A stretch of 64,000 bases of DNA from Phycobacter sedimenti. GTDB taxonomy: Bacteria > Pseudomonadota > Alphaproteobacteria > Rhodobacterales > Rhodobacteraceae. The translations under genes were made by a program, and so were the position numbers. The notes beneath the pieces are model-generated. The model was not told where the DNA came from. It was given only the letters and a program-made list of their open reading frames with translations, and made no database searches. Of the stretch, positions 1 through 10,975 are shown piece after piece; position 1 is the stretch's first letter; every line of letters begins with the position of its first letter. Location: assembly GCF_038148855.1 (NCBI RefSeq), contig NZ_JBBVGR010000003.1, positions 124,001-188,000 of the forward strand, written 5' to 3'.

Positions 1-2679
1 GCCGACGACGTCGGCCTCGGCAAGACCATTGAGGCCGGGCTCGTCATTCAAGAGATGCTCCTGCGTCACCGCGCCCGCACGGTCCTCGTGCTCTGCCCTG
101 CCTCCTTGCAGGAAAAGTGGCGCGTCGAGATGGAGGAGAAGTTCGGGCTTGAATTCCGGATCGTCGATACGGACTATGTCAAGCGTTTGCGCCGCGAGCG
201 CGGTCTCCACGCTAATCCGTGGACGTCTTTTCCGCGTCTGATCACCTCAATGGACTGGGCCAAACAGGGCGAAGGATTGCGCCTTTTGCGGGACGCACTG
301 CCCCCGCATGTGAGCCATCCCAGGAAGTTCGACTTGCTCATCATCGACGAGGCTCACAACGTGGCCCCGACCGTCGGCCGCTATGCCGTCGAAAGCCTCA
401 GGACGCGGCTTGTTCGTCTGGCCGCGCCACACTTCCAACACAAGCTGTTTCTCACGGCCACGCCGCATGACGGCTATACTGAATCCTTCACCGCGCTCCT
501 CGAGCTTCTCGACGATCAGAGGTTCGCGAGAAATGTCCTTCCTAGTGACCCCCAGTTGACCCGCGTTATGGTCCGTCGACTAAAGAGCGATCTGGTCGAC
601 GCCAACGGCAAGCGCATCTATCCCGAGCGGAAACTTGAGGCATTGCCGGTAGAATATGAGGGCGACGAGAGGAATGCCCGGAGCCAACTCGACGCATACA
701 TCAAGAGCCGCGAAGGCGGTGCTGATGGAGGACGGGCCGTCGATCACTTCGTACACCAGTTGCTGCGCAAGCGCCTATCATCATCTCCTGCTGCGTTCGC
801 CGCCACGCTGGAGCGCCATATAGCGACGATCGAAGGTCGCTCGGTTAGCGACCGCAGCCAGAAAAAATTCGATGACCGCATTCTTCGGCGAGCGATAGCC
901 AAGACCGAAGAGGACTACTCGGACGACGCGCAGCGCGACGCCGCCGAAGCGGAGGCAATCGAGGAAGCAGGAAAGCACGTCCGGCCACCGACCGACGAAG
1001 AACGCCGGATGCTCGACCGGCTGCGATCCTGGGCTCAGCAGGCGGCTCGTCGGGCCGACGCCAAGGCCACCGCAGTACTGGGTTGGCTGGCCAGACACCT
1101 GAAGGACGGTGACAGATGGACGAATGAGCGGGTGATCCTGTTCACGGAGTATCGCGCCACCCAGCAGTGGATGCAGGAGATCCTCGCATCGAGCGGCTTC
1201 GGGGGCGATAGGTTGGCTCTCATCTATGGCGGCATGGACCCAAAAGAACGCGAGAGCGTGAAGGCCGCGTTCCAAGCAAACCCCTTGGAATCCCCAGTCA
1301 GGATTTTGCTGGCGACAGATGCGGCGTCAGAAGGCATCGACTTACAGAACCATTGCCATCTGATGATCCACCTCGAAATCCCATACAACCCGAATGTAAT
1401 GGAACAGCGGAACGGTCGCATCGACCGCCATGGGCAACGCGCCGGCGAAGTCGTCATATGGCATCCGGTAGATGCCGAAGGCGGCCAAGGCGACGACATC
1501 CTGCGCGCGCTCCGCAAGCTGGATGCGATGCGCGCCGACATGGGCAGCGTAAATCCAGTCATTGCGCCGCAACTACCTGATTTGCTTGAAGGACGCCGCC
1601 GTGACCTGGACACGAGGGAAGCCGAAATACGCATGGAGAAGTCTCGCCGTTTCGTGAAGGCTGAACGCGATCTTCGCGATCGTGTGGCAAAACTCCACGA
1701 ACGGCTGAGCGAGACTCGACGTGAACAAAGCCTCGTGCCCGACCACATTCAGCGCGCCGTCAGCACCGCACTTCGTCTTGCGGACAAACCTGACCTGGAA
1801 CCCGTTTCCCTGACGGGCGCTCCGGATGGCACGGTTTTCAGAATGCCGCCCCTCTCGGGTTCCTGGTCCCGTTGCCTTGAGGGGCTGGAACACCCGTATA
1901 CACAGAAGGTCCGCCCCATCACCTTCGACCACGATGTGGCCAAGGGACGAGATGACGTCGTCCTCATTCACCTCAACCATCGACTTGTTCAGATGAGCCT
2001 GCGGCTCTTGCGCGCGGAAATCTGGGCCCGTGACGACGTAAAGAAGCTCCACCGGGCAACCGTACGCTCTCTTCCGGATGGGGAAATCGAAGGACCAGCC
2101 GTGGTGGTGATGTCCCGGCTCGTCGTGACCGGCGGGAACCATCACCGCCTGCACGAGGAGCTCACGGAGGCTGGCGGCTATATGCGTGATACCGGTTTCC
2201 GACGTGAGGGGGTCACGGAAGTTCGGCGTTGGCTCGAACAATCTCAGCCTGCGGCACTGTCGGATGCAACATTCGACGCCTTGAGGACACGTTTCGACAA
2301 GCAGCGTGATAACATTTTGGCGGCCGTCGACGCTCGATCCAAGGACCGTCTCCGTTTTCTGGTGAACACGATCGAGACACGCAAGCGCAGGGAAGCCGAG
2401 GACATCCGCCAAGTTCTGGACGACCTCGAAAAGGCGCTGAAAACCGAAATCGCCGCAGAGCAAATACCCGTCCAGCTCTCACTTTTCTCAGAAGACGAAC
2501 GGACGCAGCTCAAGCGCGACCTTGCAGCCCTAGAAGCACGCTTGGCCAGAATCCCGAACGAGCGCGAGCAGGAGCTGAAGGCGATCGAGGAACGGCATTC
2601 CAATGCCGTCGACCATACGTTCCCCGTGGCCGTCGTGCTGCTGGTTCCGGATTCCCTCGCGACGGAGAAGCGCAGATGA
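1..2679 (+). CDS. drmD: DISARM SNF2-family helicase DrmD (5' truncated by window)
   Basis: The reading frame is already open at base 1 and shows 892 residues. It starts inside helicase motif I (DDVGLGKT, residues 2-9), so the true start lies upstream of the window. Further SNF2/SF2 motifs follow: DEAH at about residues 116-119, LTATPHDG (motif III), then a C-terminal helicase lobe with LLATDAASEGIDLQ and QRNGRIDRHGQR (motifs V and VI). The last third is charged and coiled-coil-like. In class 1 DISARM, DrmD is the accessory ATPase encoded beside an adenine methylase. The stop overlaps the next start as ATGA, so the two genes are translationally coupled. The identity rests on the domain type plus the complete drm gene order that follows. 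Confidence 0.93.
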   Translation, partial: ADDVGLGKTIEAGLVIQEMLLRHRARTVLVLCPASLQEKWRVEMEEKFGLEFRIVDTDYVKRLRRERGLHANPWTSFPRLITSMDWAKQGEGLRLLRDALPPHVSHPRKFDLLIIDEAHNVAPTVGRYAVESLRTRLVRLAAPHFQHKLFLTATPHDGYTESFTALLELLDDQRFARNVLPSDPQLTRVMVRRLKSDLVDANGKRIYPERKLEALPVEYEGDERNARSQLDAYIKSREGGADGGRAVDHFVHQLLRKRLSSSPAAFAATLERHIATIEGRSVSDRSQKKFDDRILRRAIAKTEEDYSDDAQRDAAEAEAIEEAGKHVRPPTDEERRMLDRLRSWAQQAARRADAKATAVLGWLARHLKDGDRWTNERVILFTEYRATQQWMQEILASSGFGGDRLALIYGGMDPKERESVKAAFQANPLESPVRILLATDAASEGIDLQNHCHLMIHLEIPYNPNVMEQRNGRIDRHGQRAGEVVIWHPVDAEGGQGDDILRALRKLDAMRADMGSVNPVIAPQLPDLLEGRRRDLDTREAEIRMEKSRRFVKAERDLRDRVAKLHERLSETRREQSLVPDHIQRAVSTALRLADKPDLEPVSLTGAPDGTVFRMPPLSGSWSRCLEGLEHPYTQKVRPITFDHDVAKGRDDVVLIHLNHRLVQMSLRLLRAEIWARDDVKKLHRATVRSLPDGEIEGPAVVVMSRLVVTGGNHHRLHEELTEAGGYMRDTGFRREGVTEVRRWLEQSQPAALSDATFDALRTRFDKQRDNILAAVDARSKDRLRFLVNTIETRKRREAEDIRQVLDDLEKALKTEIAAEQIPVQLSLFSEDERTQLKRDLAALEARLARIPNEREQELKAIEERHSNAVDHTFPVAVVLLVPDSLATEKRR

Positions 2680-5600
2680 GCAACGATCACGAATGGCTGA
2701 ACCTGATCGAAGTATCAGGGCCCTTCCTCGCGGTGCCCGTGCTGCGCGACGTCTTTCCTCAAGGCCTCGAGGCGCTGCCCTCGGGACGACCTCAGCGACT
2801 TCGGCGCACCTACGAGGAATGGCGTGATGCAGTCGACACAGACGATCTCGACCTTTCCGCTCTGCACGCGGCTTGGATAGATGATGTGCTGAAAAATGCT
2901 CTCGAGATGGACGAGACGGTCCTTCGCAGGGGGGTGGCGCTGCCCGAGCAGCTGACTGTCTCGTTGCCAGAACACGGGGTCAAAGTCGCGCCCGATCTGG
3001 CTATCGTGAACCCCACGAACTCCGACGAGCCGCTTTTGCTCATCCAAGTTTATGGACCCGATACTGATCTTGATGCGACGCGCCGCTTCGATGGCTTGGC
3101 GATTACCCCGGCCGATCGAATGGTCGCTCTGCTCCGGGCGACTGGATGTCCAACTGGCGTCGTCACCAATGGCGAGCGCTGGATGCTCGTCCACGCGCCC
3201 GTAGGCGCCGTGGCAAGCTTCGCGAGCTGGTACGCGCGCCTTTGGGGTCAGGAACCGGAAACGTTGCGGGCATTCGTCAGCCTGCTGGGCGTCCGCCGCT
3301 TTTTCGGCCCCGACGACGGCAAACTTCCGGCGCTTTATGAACGTTCCCTGAAGCATCAGGATGACGTTACCGAAGCGCTAGGAGAACAAGTCCGCCGAGC
3401 CGTCGAAGTGCTCGTCCAGGCTCTCGACCGCGCCGACCAGGACCGAAATCGCGAACTCTTGCGTGACGTCGATCCGCGAGAGCTCTATGAGGCCGGCCTG
3501 ACCGTGATGATGCGGCTTGTGTTTTTGCTGGCTGCCGAGGAACGCGCCCTACTGCTGCTCGGCGACCCGCGTTACGAGGCCTTCTACGCCATCTCCAGCC
3601 TCCGGATGCAGCTGCGCGCGGATTCCGAGGAAATCCTGGAGCGCCGTCGGTCCGCCTGGTCACGGCTGCTTGCTCTGTTTCGCGGCGTGTATGGCGGGAT
3701 CGATCACCCGACCCTGCAGCTACCGGCGCTCGGAGGTTCGCTGTTCGACCCGGATCGTTACCCTTTCCTCGAAGGACGGAAGAAGGGCACGAGTTGGCGA
3801 AGCGATCCGGCCGAACCACTGCCGATCGACGATCGCACCGTTCTCCTGCTGTTGGACGCGATCCAGATCTTCGAAGGTCGCACGCTGTCCTACCGCGCGC
3901 TCGACGTGGAACAGATCGGGCATGTCTACGAGGGCCTCCTCGAGCGCACTGTGAAGCGCGTCGATGACGTCACACTCGAACTCGATAGCGGATCGAAGGC
4001 GAAGAGCCCGCGTGTGACGCTCGGCGAAATGGAGTCGGCGCGACTCGATGGCGCTGTCAAAGTGGCCGAACTGCTCAAAGAGCGGAGCGAACGATCGGAG
4101 TCCGCAATCCGCAACGCCCTCGATCGGACGGCCGACGACCGCCTTTCCGCACGTCTGCTCAGCGTCTGTCGTGGTGACGTTGGTCTGCGCGACCGCATTC
4201 TACCTTATGCCCCCCTGCTGCGGACCGATCCCTGGGGCTATCCGCTCGTGCACCACAAGGGCGCGTTCGTCGTGGTCCTCGGTGCCGACCGGCGCGAGAG
4301 CGGCACGCATTATACGCCCAAGAGCCTGACCGAGAAGATCGTCGCAGAAACGCTGACTCCGGTTGCCTACCGCGGCCCGGCCGAAGGCAAGGCGCCCGAG
4401 GAATGGGAACTCAAGAGCGCCGAAGACCTGCTGGATCTGAAGATCTGCGACCCTGCGATGGGGTCCGGGGCCTTCCTGGTGCAAGCGTGCCGTTGGCTCT
4501 CCGACCGCCTGGTCGAGGCCTGGGGGGCGGCCGAGGCCGACGGCAAGCGGATCGACAGCGAAGGACGCATCTTCGATGATGCGACCGAGGGGTTCGACCC
4601 GCTGTCGCAGGATGTCGAGGAACGCGCGATCGTGGCGCGCCGCCTCGTGGCGGAACGGTGCCTCTATGGCGTCGACAAGAACCCGCTCGCCGTGGAGCTG
4701 GCCAAGCTCTCGCTCTGGCTCACCACCATGTCGAAGGGGCGGCCCTTTGGCTTCCTCGACCACAACCTGCGCAGCGGTGACAGCCTCCTCGGGATCCATG
4801 ACATCCGACAGCTGACCGAACTCAGCATGGCCCCGAAAGGATCGACGCAGCTCAGGTTGTTCGGGCGGAGCATTCAGGCTGCTGTGGAGAATGCCATCGA
4901 ACTGCGCACCCGTCTGCGCTCCATCCCCATCCGGGACATCGGAGATGTAGATGCGATGGCCGCACTCGATGCCGAGTCACGACGCGCGCTTCTCTTGCCG
5001 CAGGCCGTGGCCGATGCCTTCGTTGGGATCATTCTGGCGGAAGCGCGCGCGACCGAACGGGCAGACCGACTTCAAGCCCTCGAAACCCTAGCCGACGCGG
5101 CGGCAAACGGGACCGAGGCTGCGGTGGATCGACTTCGTCGCGATGCGATGACGGACCTACGCATTGATGCACCTGATGGCCTTTCCCGCGACCCCTTCCA
5201 CTGGCCGCTCCAGTTTCCTGAGGTCTTCGGCGATCAACGATCAGGGTTCGATGCGTTTATCGGGAATCCACCGTTTATCGGGGGCAAGCGAGTCAGCAGC
5301 GTCGCCGGCCCCGCCTATAATGTCTGGCTGGTCACGTCCAATCCAGGAAGCGGCCGAAATGCTGACCTCGTTGCGCATTTCTTCCGTCGGGCATGGAGTA
5401 TGCTTCGCGAGGGCGGAGGGTTAGGGCTGCTTGCAACCAACTCGATTGCAGAAGGTGATACCCGACAAAGTGGCTTGGAGTGGATGGTTCACGATGGCGC
5501 AACTATCTACGCCGCCTACCCAAGCGAGCCGTGGCCGGGAAGAGCAGCCGTTGTCACGAGTAGGATTCACCTAAGGAGAGGTAAATGGCTCGGCACCCGC

Positions 5601-6986
5601 CGAATTTTTGATGACATCGTCGATGAAATCTCTCCATTCCTGACCTCAGGCACTCAGTGGAGCCCTGTTGCCCTTCAAAAAAATTCCAACCTCGCATACC
5701 AAGGCTCAATTGTGCTGGGAATGGGTTTCGTCTTGGATCAGGACACGGCCAGTCAGATGCTTGATGCAGATCCGGCAAATTCGGAGGTCATTTTCCCGTA
5801 TCTCAACGGACAGGAGTTGAACTCTGATCCGCGCCAAGAACCATCTCGCTATGTGATAAACTTCTGGGATTGGCCTGAAGAGCGCGCGAAGGAGTACGCG
5901 CTTCCATACCAATGGCTCAAGAAACATGTTTACCCTGAGCGGCTCGAAAAGAGCTCACAGAACTCTTACAAAAACATTATGAGCATGTGGTGGCTGCATT
6001 GGAATGCACGGCCCGCACTCTATCATGCAGTCGGCCGAGGCCATCATTTCGAACGGCATCCAGCAGGCTGGGACCAGGAGCAGCACAGGCTTTCTCGGGT
6101 CCTTGCTGTCACCCGAGTTAGCAAAACATTGGCATTCAGTTTTATCTCACCGGATTGGGTGTACTCGGATGCAACAGTAGTTTTTGCCACGGACCGTCCC
6201 TCCGCTTTCGCGGCACTGCAAAGTAACATTCACGCTGTATTCGCTTGGCAGCACGCATCTCGGCTAAAAAATGACCTTAGGTACTCACCCACTGATGCTT
6301 TAGAACCATTTCCATTCCCCGACTCTGAGAATTCGAATGTGCTTCACTCTCTAGGAGTGGAGCTGGATGATCTTCGTCGGGAGGTCATGACCGCCAAAAA
6401 TTTTGGGCTCACCAAGTTGTACGGCGAAATGCATTCGAGCGAAATCTCTGGTGCGGACATAGCTCGGATGAGGGAGCTACATCGCGAGATCGATCGCAGC
6501 CTCACCATTGCCTATGGCTGGGACGACTTGGAGCTGGAGCATGGGTTTCACGAGGTAGCGTATCTGCCCGACAATGATCGAACCCGGTTCACAATTTCAG
6601 AGGCTGCGCGTGCTGAGGTTCTTCGCCGCCTCTCTGAGCTGAACAAGCGCCGCCATGATGAAGAGGTTGAAGACGCGCCAGCCACCACATCAACCGGCAC
6701 CACTCGGGCACGAGCCCCCAAAGTGTCAGCACAAGCCGAGCTCGGCTTCGACGCCCCTTCGCAGAACAGGCCGGGGTCAATAAACAGCGTAGGCTCCGCG
6801 GCAGACAAGATATTGTCTCACCTCAAGGCGCGTCGCTCCTGGCTGAGCAAGTCGGACATCCTCGCTTATGTCGACATCCCGGATGGCCAATGGAATTCCG
6901 CGATCAATGATCTGTTGGCGCGCGGCGCCGTTGAACGTCAAGGCGAACGCCGCAGCGCCCGCTACCGCATTTCCGAGAGTGATTGA
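2676..6986 (+). CDS. drmMI: DISARM class 1 adenine-specific DNA methyltransferase DrmMI
   Basis: A 1436-residue N6-adenine methyltransferase of the large type IIG-like build. The SAM-binding motif DPAMGSGAFLVQ is near residue 591 and the catalytic NPPF near residue 863 (FIGNPPFIGG). The N-terminal 500 residues are restriction-enzyme-like and helical. The C-terminal 70 residues look like a winged helix (SAADKILSHLKARRSWLSKS and following). In DISARM the methylase marks host DNA as self. The stretch after NPPF, about 5400-6450, is clearly poorer in GC than its surroundings and probably holds the target-recognition domain. The start overlaps drmD by ATGA. Confidence 0.93.
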   Translation: MSNDHEWLNLIEVSGPFLAVPVLRDVFPQGLEALPSGRPQRLRRTYEEWRDAVDTDDLDLSALHAAWIDDVLKNALEMDETVLRRGVALPEQLTVSLPEHGVKVAPDLAIVNPTNSDEPLLLIQVYGPDTDLDATRRFDGLAITPADRMVALLRATGCPTGVVTNGERWMLVHAPVGAVASFASWYARLWGQEPETLRAFVSLLGVRRFFGPDDGKLPALYERSLKHQDDVTEALGEQVRRAVEVLVQALDRADQDRNRELLRDVDPRELYEAGLTVMMRLVFLLAAEERALLLLGDPRYEAFYAISSLRMQLRADSEEILERRRSAWSRLLALFRGVYGGIDHPTLQLPALGGSLFDPDRYPFLEGRKKGTSWRSDPAEPLPIDDRTVLLLLDAIQIFEGRTLSYRALDVEQIGHVYEGLLERTVKRVDDVTLELDSGSKAKSPRVTLGEMESARLDGAVKVAELLKERSERSESAIRNALDRTADDRLSARLLSVCRGDVGLRDRILPYAPLLRTDPWGYPLVHHKGAFVVVLGADRRESGTHYTPKSLTEKIVAETLTPVAYRGPAEGKAPEEWELKSAEDLLDLKICDPAMGSGAFLVQACRWLSDRLVEAWGAAEADGKRIDSEGRIFDDATEGFDPLSQDVEERAIVARRLVAERCLYGVDKNPLAVELAKLSLWLTTMSKGRPFGFLDHNLRSGDSLLGIHDIRQLTELSMAPKGSTQLRLFGRSIQAAVENAIELRTRLRSIPIRDIGDVDAMAALDAESRRALLLPQAVADAFVGIILAEARATERADRLQALETLADAAANGTEAAVDRLRRDAMTDLRIDAPDGLSRDPFHWPLQFPEVFGDQRSGFDAFIGNPPFIGGKRVSSVAGPAYNVWLVTSNPGSGRNADLVAHFFRRAWSMLREGGGLGLLATNSIAEGDTRQSGLEWMVHDGATIYAAYPSEPWPGRAAVVTSRIHLRRGKWLGTRRIFDDIVDEISPFLTSGTQWSPVALQKNSNLAYQGSIVLGMGFVLDQDTASQMLDADPANSEVIFPYLNGQELNSDPRQEPSRYVINFWDWPEERAKEYALPYQWLKKHVYPERLEKSSQNSYKNIMSMWWLHWNARPALYHAVGRGHHFERHPAGWDQEQHRLSRVLAVTRVSKTLAFSFISPDWVYSDATVVFATDRPSAFAALQSNIHAVFAWQHASRLKNDLRYSPTDALEPFPFPDSENSNVLHSLGVELDDLRREVMTAKNFGLTKLYGEMHSSEISGADIARMRELHREIDRSLTIAYGWDDLELEHGFHEVAYLPDNDRTRFTISEAARAEVLRRLSELNKRRHDEEVEDAPATTSTGTTRARAPKVSAQAELGFDAPSQNRPGSINSVGSAADKILSHLKARRSWLSKSDILAYVDIPDGQWNSAINDLLARGAVERQGERRSARYRISESD

Positions 6987-6988
6987 AA

Positions 6989-9900
6989 ATGACCGAGTTG
7001 ATTGAACAAGCCGCCCCCCAGAATGCTGCGTGGATCCTCCATGGCGAGCCTGCCAGCAACGGACGTGCACTCCGGATCGAACTCGGCCCGACCGACGAAA
7101 CCGCGGCTGCGCCTGGTGACTGGGCAGTCGTCGTAGGGTCCGACGATGCGGTGAGGATCGTCGGACGCATTCTGCGCGTCCGGTCGGATACCGATGGTCG
7201 GACCATCTATTTCGACCAGGCTCAAGCCGTTGATCCGGCGGTTCCTCTGACCGCGCTCGGCCTGACCGCGCCGATCGCACCGGCGACACGGCTGCCTTGG
7301 GGTGATTTCCTTCGTGTCCTTCCCTCACTCGGCGCTGCTTCACCCGACGCAGTGCCGCTGATCCAGGACGTGACCTACGTTCGCGATCTTCTCGAGGTCT
7401 CGGTACGGGACGATCTGCTCGGCCCAGCGGAAGGGCCGCACGAGCTGATCAAGGACATGAGCGTACGCGATCGCTATCTGGTTGGCAAGCTGGCCCCTCG
7501 ACGCCCGAGTGACGATCAGGCCGCGCAGGTGGAACCGGCTTCCGGTGCCGATGAGGCGGGCGACCTCGAGGAAGAGCGGGCCGCACCGCTGCACGAGCCC
7601 GGAGCGGAGTTTCCGACTGCCACCGGCCGGGTAGAGCCCGAAGACGACGCGCTCGACGAGATCGACACGACGAACAACCAATCGCTTGTGCCATCGAGCA
7701 TGGGACTGACCTTCTGCGTCGCGCCCGATGTGCCGGCGTTGTTGGTCGATGCCCGGTGGGGCCGTTACGAACGCGTCCCGAATGATGAGCATGACATCAC
7801 CAAGACCCGGCGAAACCGCCAGACCGGCCGAGAAGAAGAGGTGAAGGTCAGGGTCTGGCGGCGCGTCCCGTGTGGTGGTGTGGTCCCGCTGCCGCTCGCC
7901 GACGGGCAGCTCAAACCGTCCACACCCGACCCCGACCAACCCGACGTACGTGTTCAGGGCACGGTTAGGACGAACGCCAAAGGCGAACGTCTCGTCACTC
8001 TGTTCCTCGTAAACGGACAGCTGGAGCCCGACGACAACAAGGATCGCGCATGGCTGTTCCAACCGGAAATCACCGTCGAGGCTCCCGAAGATCACGGTGA
8101 TAGGTCGGTCTTTCGGCGTCGCCCCACGAACGAAGTTGTTGTCGACGACCCGGAACGTGACCGTCTCGCCCTCATCTATCGCAACCGGCTCGAGTTCGCG
8201 GTCGGCCACGGAGTGTCCGTTCACGCCGATACGACGCCCGAGGAGCCGACGAAAGCCCATCGCGTCAGAACAGAGATCATCCCGCGTTACGAAGTCGCCG
8301 TCACCGAAACGCCGGGCCTCGATCCTAGAGACCGCCCTGCCATGCGGCGCATGGTCGACGAGGGCTGGCTCGACATGACGCGGCTGGCGGAGATGGCGCC
8401 AGACGCGCTGCGCGACGCTCTTTCGTGCCTCGTCGACGATTACGCCGTTTGGATCGGCGAACAGAAAATCCGGCTGGGGTCGGAGATCACCGGCTTCGAT
8501 GAACCGGGCAAGGACGTCATTCAGCGCTGCGAGGAGATCCTGCGCCGCCTCCGAGAGGGCATGGACACTCTCTTCGCCGACCCGAAAGCGATGGAGGCGT
8601 TCCGCTTTGCCAACCGGTCCATGTCGATGCAGCGTGTCCGAAGCATCTACGCTCTGAAGCGCAGACGGAACGAAACCGTCGACGTGACCACTTTGGACGT
8701 GCCGAAGAACAGATCGTGGCGCCCGTTCCAGCTGGCGTTCCTGCTCCTGTCGATTCCGTCGCTCGCCGATCCGATACACCCGGACCGGACCAAGCCGGTC
8801 GAGGCGTTCGCCGATCTCCTCTGGTTCCCGACGGGTGGTGGCAAGACCGAGGCCTATCTCGGTGTGGCGGCCTTCGCCATGGCCATGCGCCGACTAAAGA
8901 ATGATCTCGGAGGCCTCGACGCATCACGCGGTCTAGCCGTCATCATGCGCTACACACTGCGACTGCTGACTCTTCAGCAGTTCCAGAGGGCGACGACGCT
9001 GCTCTGCGCGATGGAGGTCATCCGTCGTGCAGACGACAAAACCTGGGGCAAGGAGCCGTTTACGCTCGGTCTCTGGGTCGGCAATCGCGTGACACCGGGT
9101 ACGACCGAAGCGTCTCACCAGGCTGTCGAGGCCATTCGAAACAACGATCGCAACAAGGCGGGTATTGCATCGCCTGCCCAGCTGACCAGCTGCCCGTGGT
9201 GCGGTTCGGAGATCTCCGGTGGTCGCGACATCGACGTCGACAGGATCGCCGGCCGAACGCTGATCCATTGCGGCGACAAGCTGGGCGGTTGCGATTTCTC
9301 GAAGGCGAAATCCACTGGGCAGCCTCACCCGGGGCTTCCCGTGAAGGTCGTCGACGAGGAAATCTACCACCGCCCGCCGACGATGATGATCGCGACCGTG
9401 GACAAGTTCGCGATGATGGCGTGGCGTCCCGAGGTTCGGAACCTTTTCGGCCGCGTCGATCAAGAATGCGGACGCCATGGTTTGCTCTGGCCGAGTCACG
9501 ACTGCGGTACGGGGCACCGAGCGAGGGGCGCACATCCCGCCGCCAGTGTGAAGCCGGTCCGCGCGATCCGACCACCAGATCTCATCATCCAGGACGAGTT
9601 CCACCTCATCAGCGGCCCATTGGGCACAATGGTGGGTCTTTACGAAACGGCCGTCGACGAGCTGAGCAGTTGGGTTCTGGGCGAAAAAAAGGTTCGACCC
9701 AAGGTCGTCGCATCCACCGCGACCGTGCGGCGGGCCGACGACCAGGTGCGCAATGTTTTCATGCGCCGCATTTCTGTGTTTCCGCCCTCCGGCCTGGACG
9801 TCGAAGACAATTTCTTCTCGGTCCAGAGATCCATCCGCGAGAAACCCGGCCGACGGTACATGGGCATCTGCGCTCCCGGCAGCTCTCGCCCGGCTGTGCT

Positions 9901-10975
9901 AATCAGGACCTATACGGCGTTCCTAACCGCCGCGCAGGCGCTATTCGATCGGTTCGGCCCGGTGGCCGACCCCTATATGACCCTCGTCGGCTACTTCAAC
10001 TCGTTGCGAGAACTCGGAGGGATGAAGCGTTTGGCAGAAGACGACGTCCAAACGCGTTCGTTCCGCGTCGAAATGAGCCTGGTGGACCGACCGGGGCTCG
10101 CGCAGCGCCGGGTCGAAGAAATCAGCGAACTGACATCGCGGGTCTCCAGTCAGGACATCCCGAGATACCTTGATCAGCTTGAGGTTCCTTTCGATGGCAC
10201 CTTCGACCCGGCACTAGGCAAATGGGTGACCAACAGGAAGCCAGGAGAGGCCCGGCCGATCGATGCCGTTCTCGCGACAAACATGCTGTCGGTCGGTGTC
10301 GACGTGAATCGCCTCGGCGTGATGGTCGTAAACGGCCAACCAAAGGGAACGGCGGAATATATCCAGGCAACCAGCCGTGTGGGCCGCACGCCGCCGGGAC
10401 TCGTGGCGACAGTGCTGACTTGGGCACGGCCCCGCGACCTGTCACACTACGAGACCTTCGAGCACTACCACGCGACCTTCTACCAGCACGTCGAGGCGCA
10501 ATCCGTCACCCCGTTCTCGCCACGGGCATTGGACCGAGGGCTCACCGGCGCGATTCTGTCCATCATGCGTCACTCTTACGATCCCTTCGCGGCAAATGAC
10601 GGCGCTGGCGCCATGAACAGTCCGAGCCGCAAAGAAATGTTGGATACGATCGGCGCCGTCGCCACTCGCACCTGGGAAGTCACTGAAGACTCGGGGAAGA
10701 AGACCTTGACCGAAGCCGAGATGAAGAGCCGCGCTGACGATTGGGCCAATGAAGCGGGCGTGGGCGGCCGTACGCTCGTCTACCAAAAGCACGGCGCAGG
10801 ACCCACTGCCTATCCGCTACTTTCGGCGCCGGGGATCAAGCCTTGGACCGACTGGACGGTCCCGATGTCAATGCGCGAAGTCGAACCCGGTGTACGGCTC
10901 GTGATGGAAGATGATCGATCAACCAGTGATCCGACATGGCGACCACGGGTGACGCAGCCCGAGGAGGACCAATAA
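6989..10975 (+). CDS. drmA: DISARM helicase DrmA
   Basis: A 1328-residue SF2 helicase. Motif I is FPTGGGKTEAY near residue 613, the Walker B is an unusual DEFH (QDEFHLISG, near residue 868), motif III is ASTATVRRADD, and the C-terminal lobe has ATNMLSVGVDVNRLGVMV and QATSRVGRTPPG. A CPWC...HCG...GGC cluster between motifs I and II could bind zinc. DrmA is one of the three core DISARM proteins and works with DrmB on incoming DNA. ATG 6989 was preferred over TTG 6983, which would overlap drmMI, because GAGAG at about 6974 is better spaced for it. The stop shares a base with the drmB start. Confidence 0.93.
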   Translation: MTELIEQAAPQNAAWILHGEPASNGRALRIELGPTDETAAAPGDWAVVVGSDDAVRIVGRILRVRSDTDGRTIYFDQAQAVDPAVPLTALGLTAPIAPATRLPWGDFLRVLPSLGAASPDAVPLIQDVTYVRDLLEVSVRDDLLGPAEGPHELIKDMSVRDRYLVGKLAPRRPSDDQAAQVEPASGADEAGDLEEERAAPLHEPGAEFPTATGRVEPEDDALDEIDTTNNQSLVPSSMGLTFCVAPDVPALLVDARWGRYERVPNDEHDITKTRRNRQTGREEEVKVRVWRRVPCGGVVPLPLADGQLKPSTPDPDQPDVRVQGTVRTNAKGERLVTLFLVNGQLEPDDNKDRAWLFQPEITVEAPEDHGDRSVFRRRPTNEVVVDDPERDRLALIYRNRLEFAVGHGVSVHADTTPEEPTKAHRVRTEIIPRYEVAVTETPGLDPRDRPAMRRMVDEGWLDMTRLAEMAPDALRDALSCLVDDYAVWIGEQKIRLGSEITGFDEPGKDVIQRCEEILRRLREGMDTLFADPKAMEAFRFANRSMSMQRVRSIYALKRRRNETVDVTTLDVPKNRSWRPFQLAFLLLSIPSLADPIHPDRTKPVEAFADLLWFPTGGGKTEAYLGVAAFAMAMRRLKNDLGGLDASRGLAVIMRYTLRLLTLQQFQRATTLLCAMEVIRRADDKTWGKEPFTLGLWVGNRVTPGTTEASHQAVEAIRNNDRNKAGIASPAQLTSCPWCGSEISGGRDIDVDRIAGRTLIHCGDKLGGCDFSKAKSTGQPHPGLPVKVVDEEIYHRPPTMMIATVDKFAMMAWRPEVRNLFGRVDQECGRHGLLWPSHDCGTGHRARGAHPAASVKPVRAIRPPDLIIQDEFHLISGPLGTMVGLYETAVDELSSWVLGEKKVRPKVVASTATVRRADDQVRNVFMRRISVFPPSGLDVEDNFFSVQRSIREKPGRRYMGICAPGSSRPAVLIRTYTAFLTAAQALFDRFGPVADPYMTLVGYFNSLRELGGMKRLAEDDVQTRSFRVEMSLVDRPGLAQRRVEEISELTSRVSSQDIPRYLDQLEVPFDGTFDPALGKWVTNRKPGEARPIDAVLATNMLSVGVDVNRLGVMVVNGQPKGTAEYIQATSRVGRTPPGLVATVLTWARPRDLSHYETFEHYHATFYQHVEAQSVTPFSPRALDRGLTGAILSIMRHSYDPFAANDGAGAMNSPSRKEMLDTIGAVATRTWEVTEDSGKKTLTEAEMKSRADDWANEAGVGGRTLVYQKHGAGPTAYPLLSAPGIKPWTDWTVPMSMREVEPGVRLVMEDDRSTSDPTWRPRVTQPEEDQ

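Noticed and set aside
7340..8779. Long minus-strand open frame (479 codons) antisense to drmA
   Set aside because: High-GC shadow frame; the opposite strand encodes the clear helicase drmA, and the frame shows no domain pattern.
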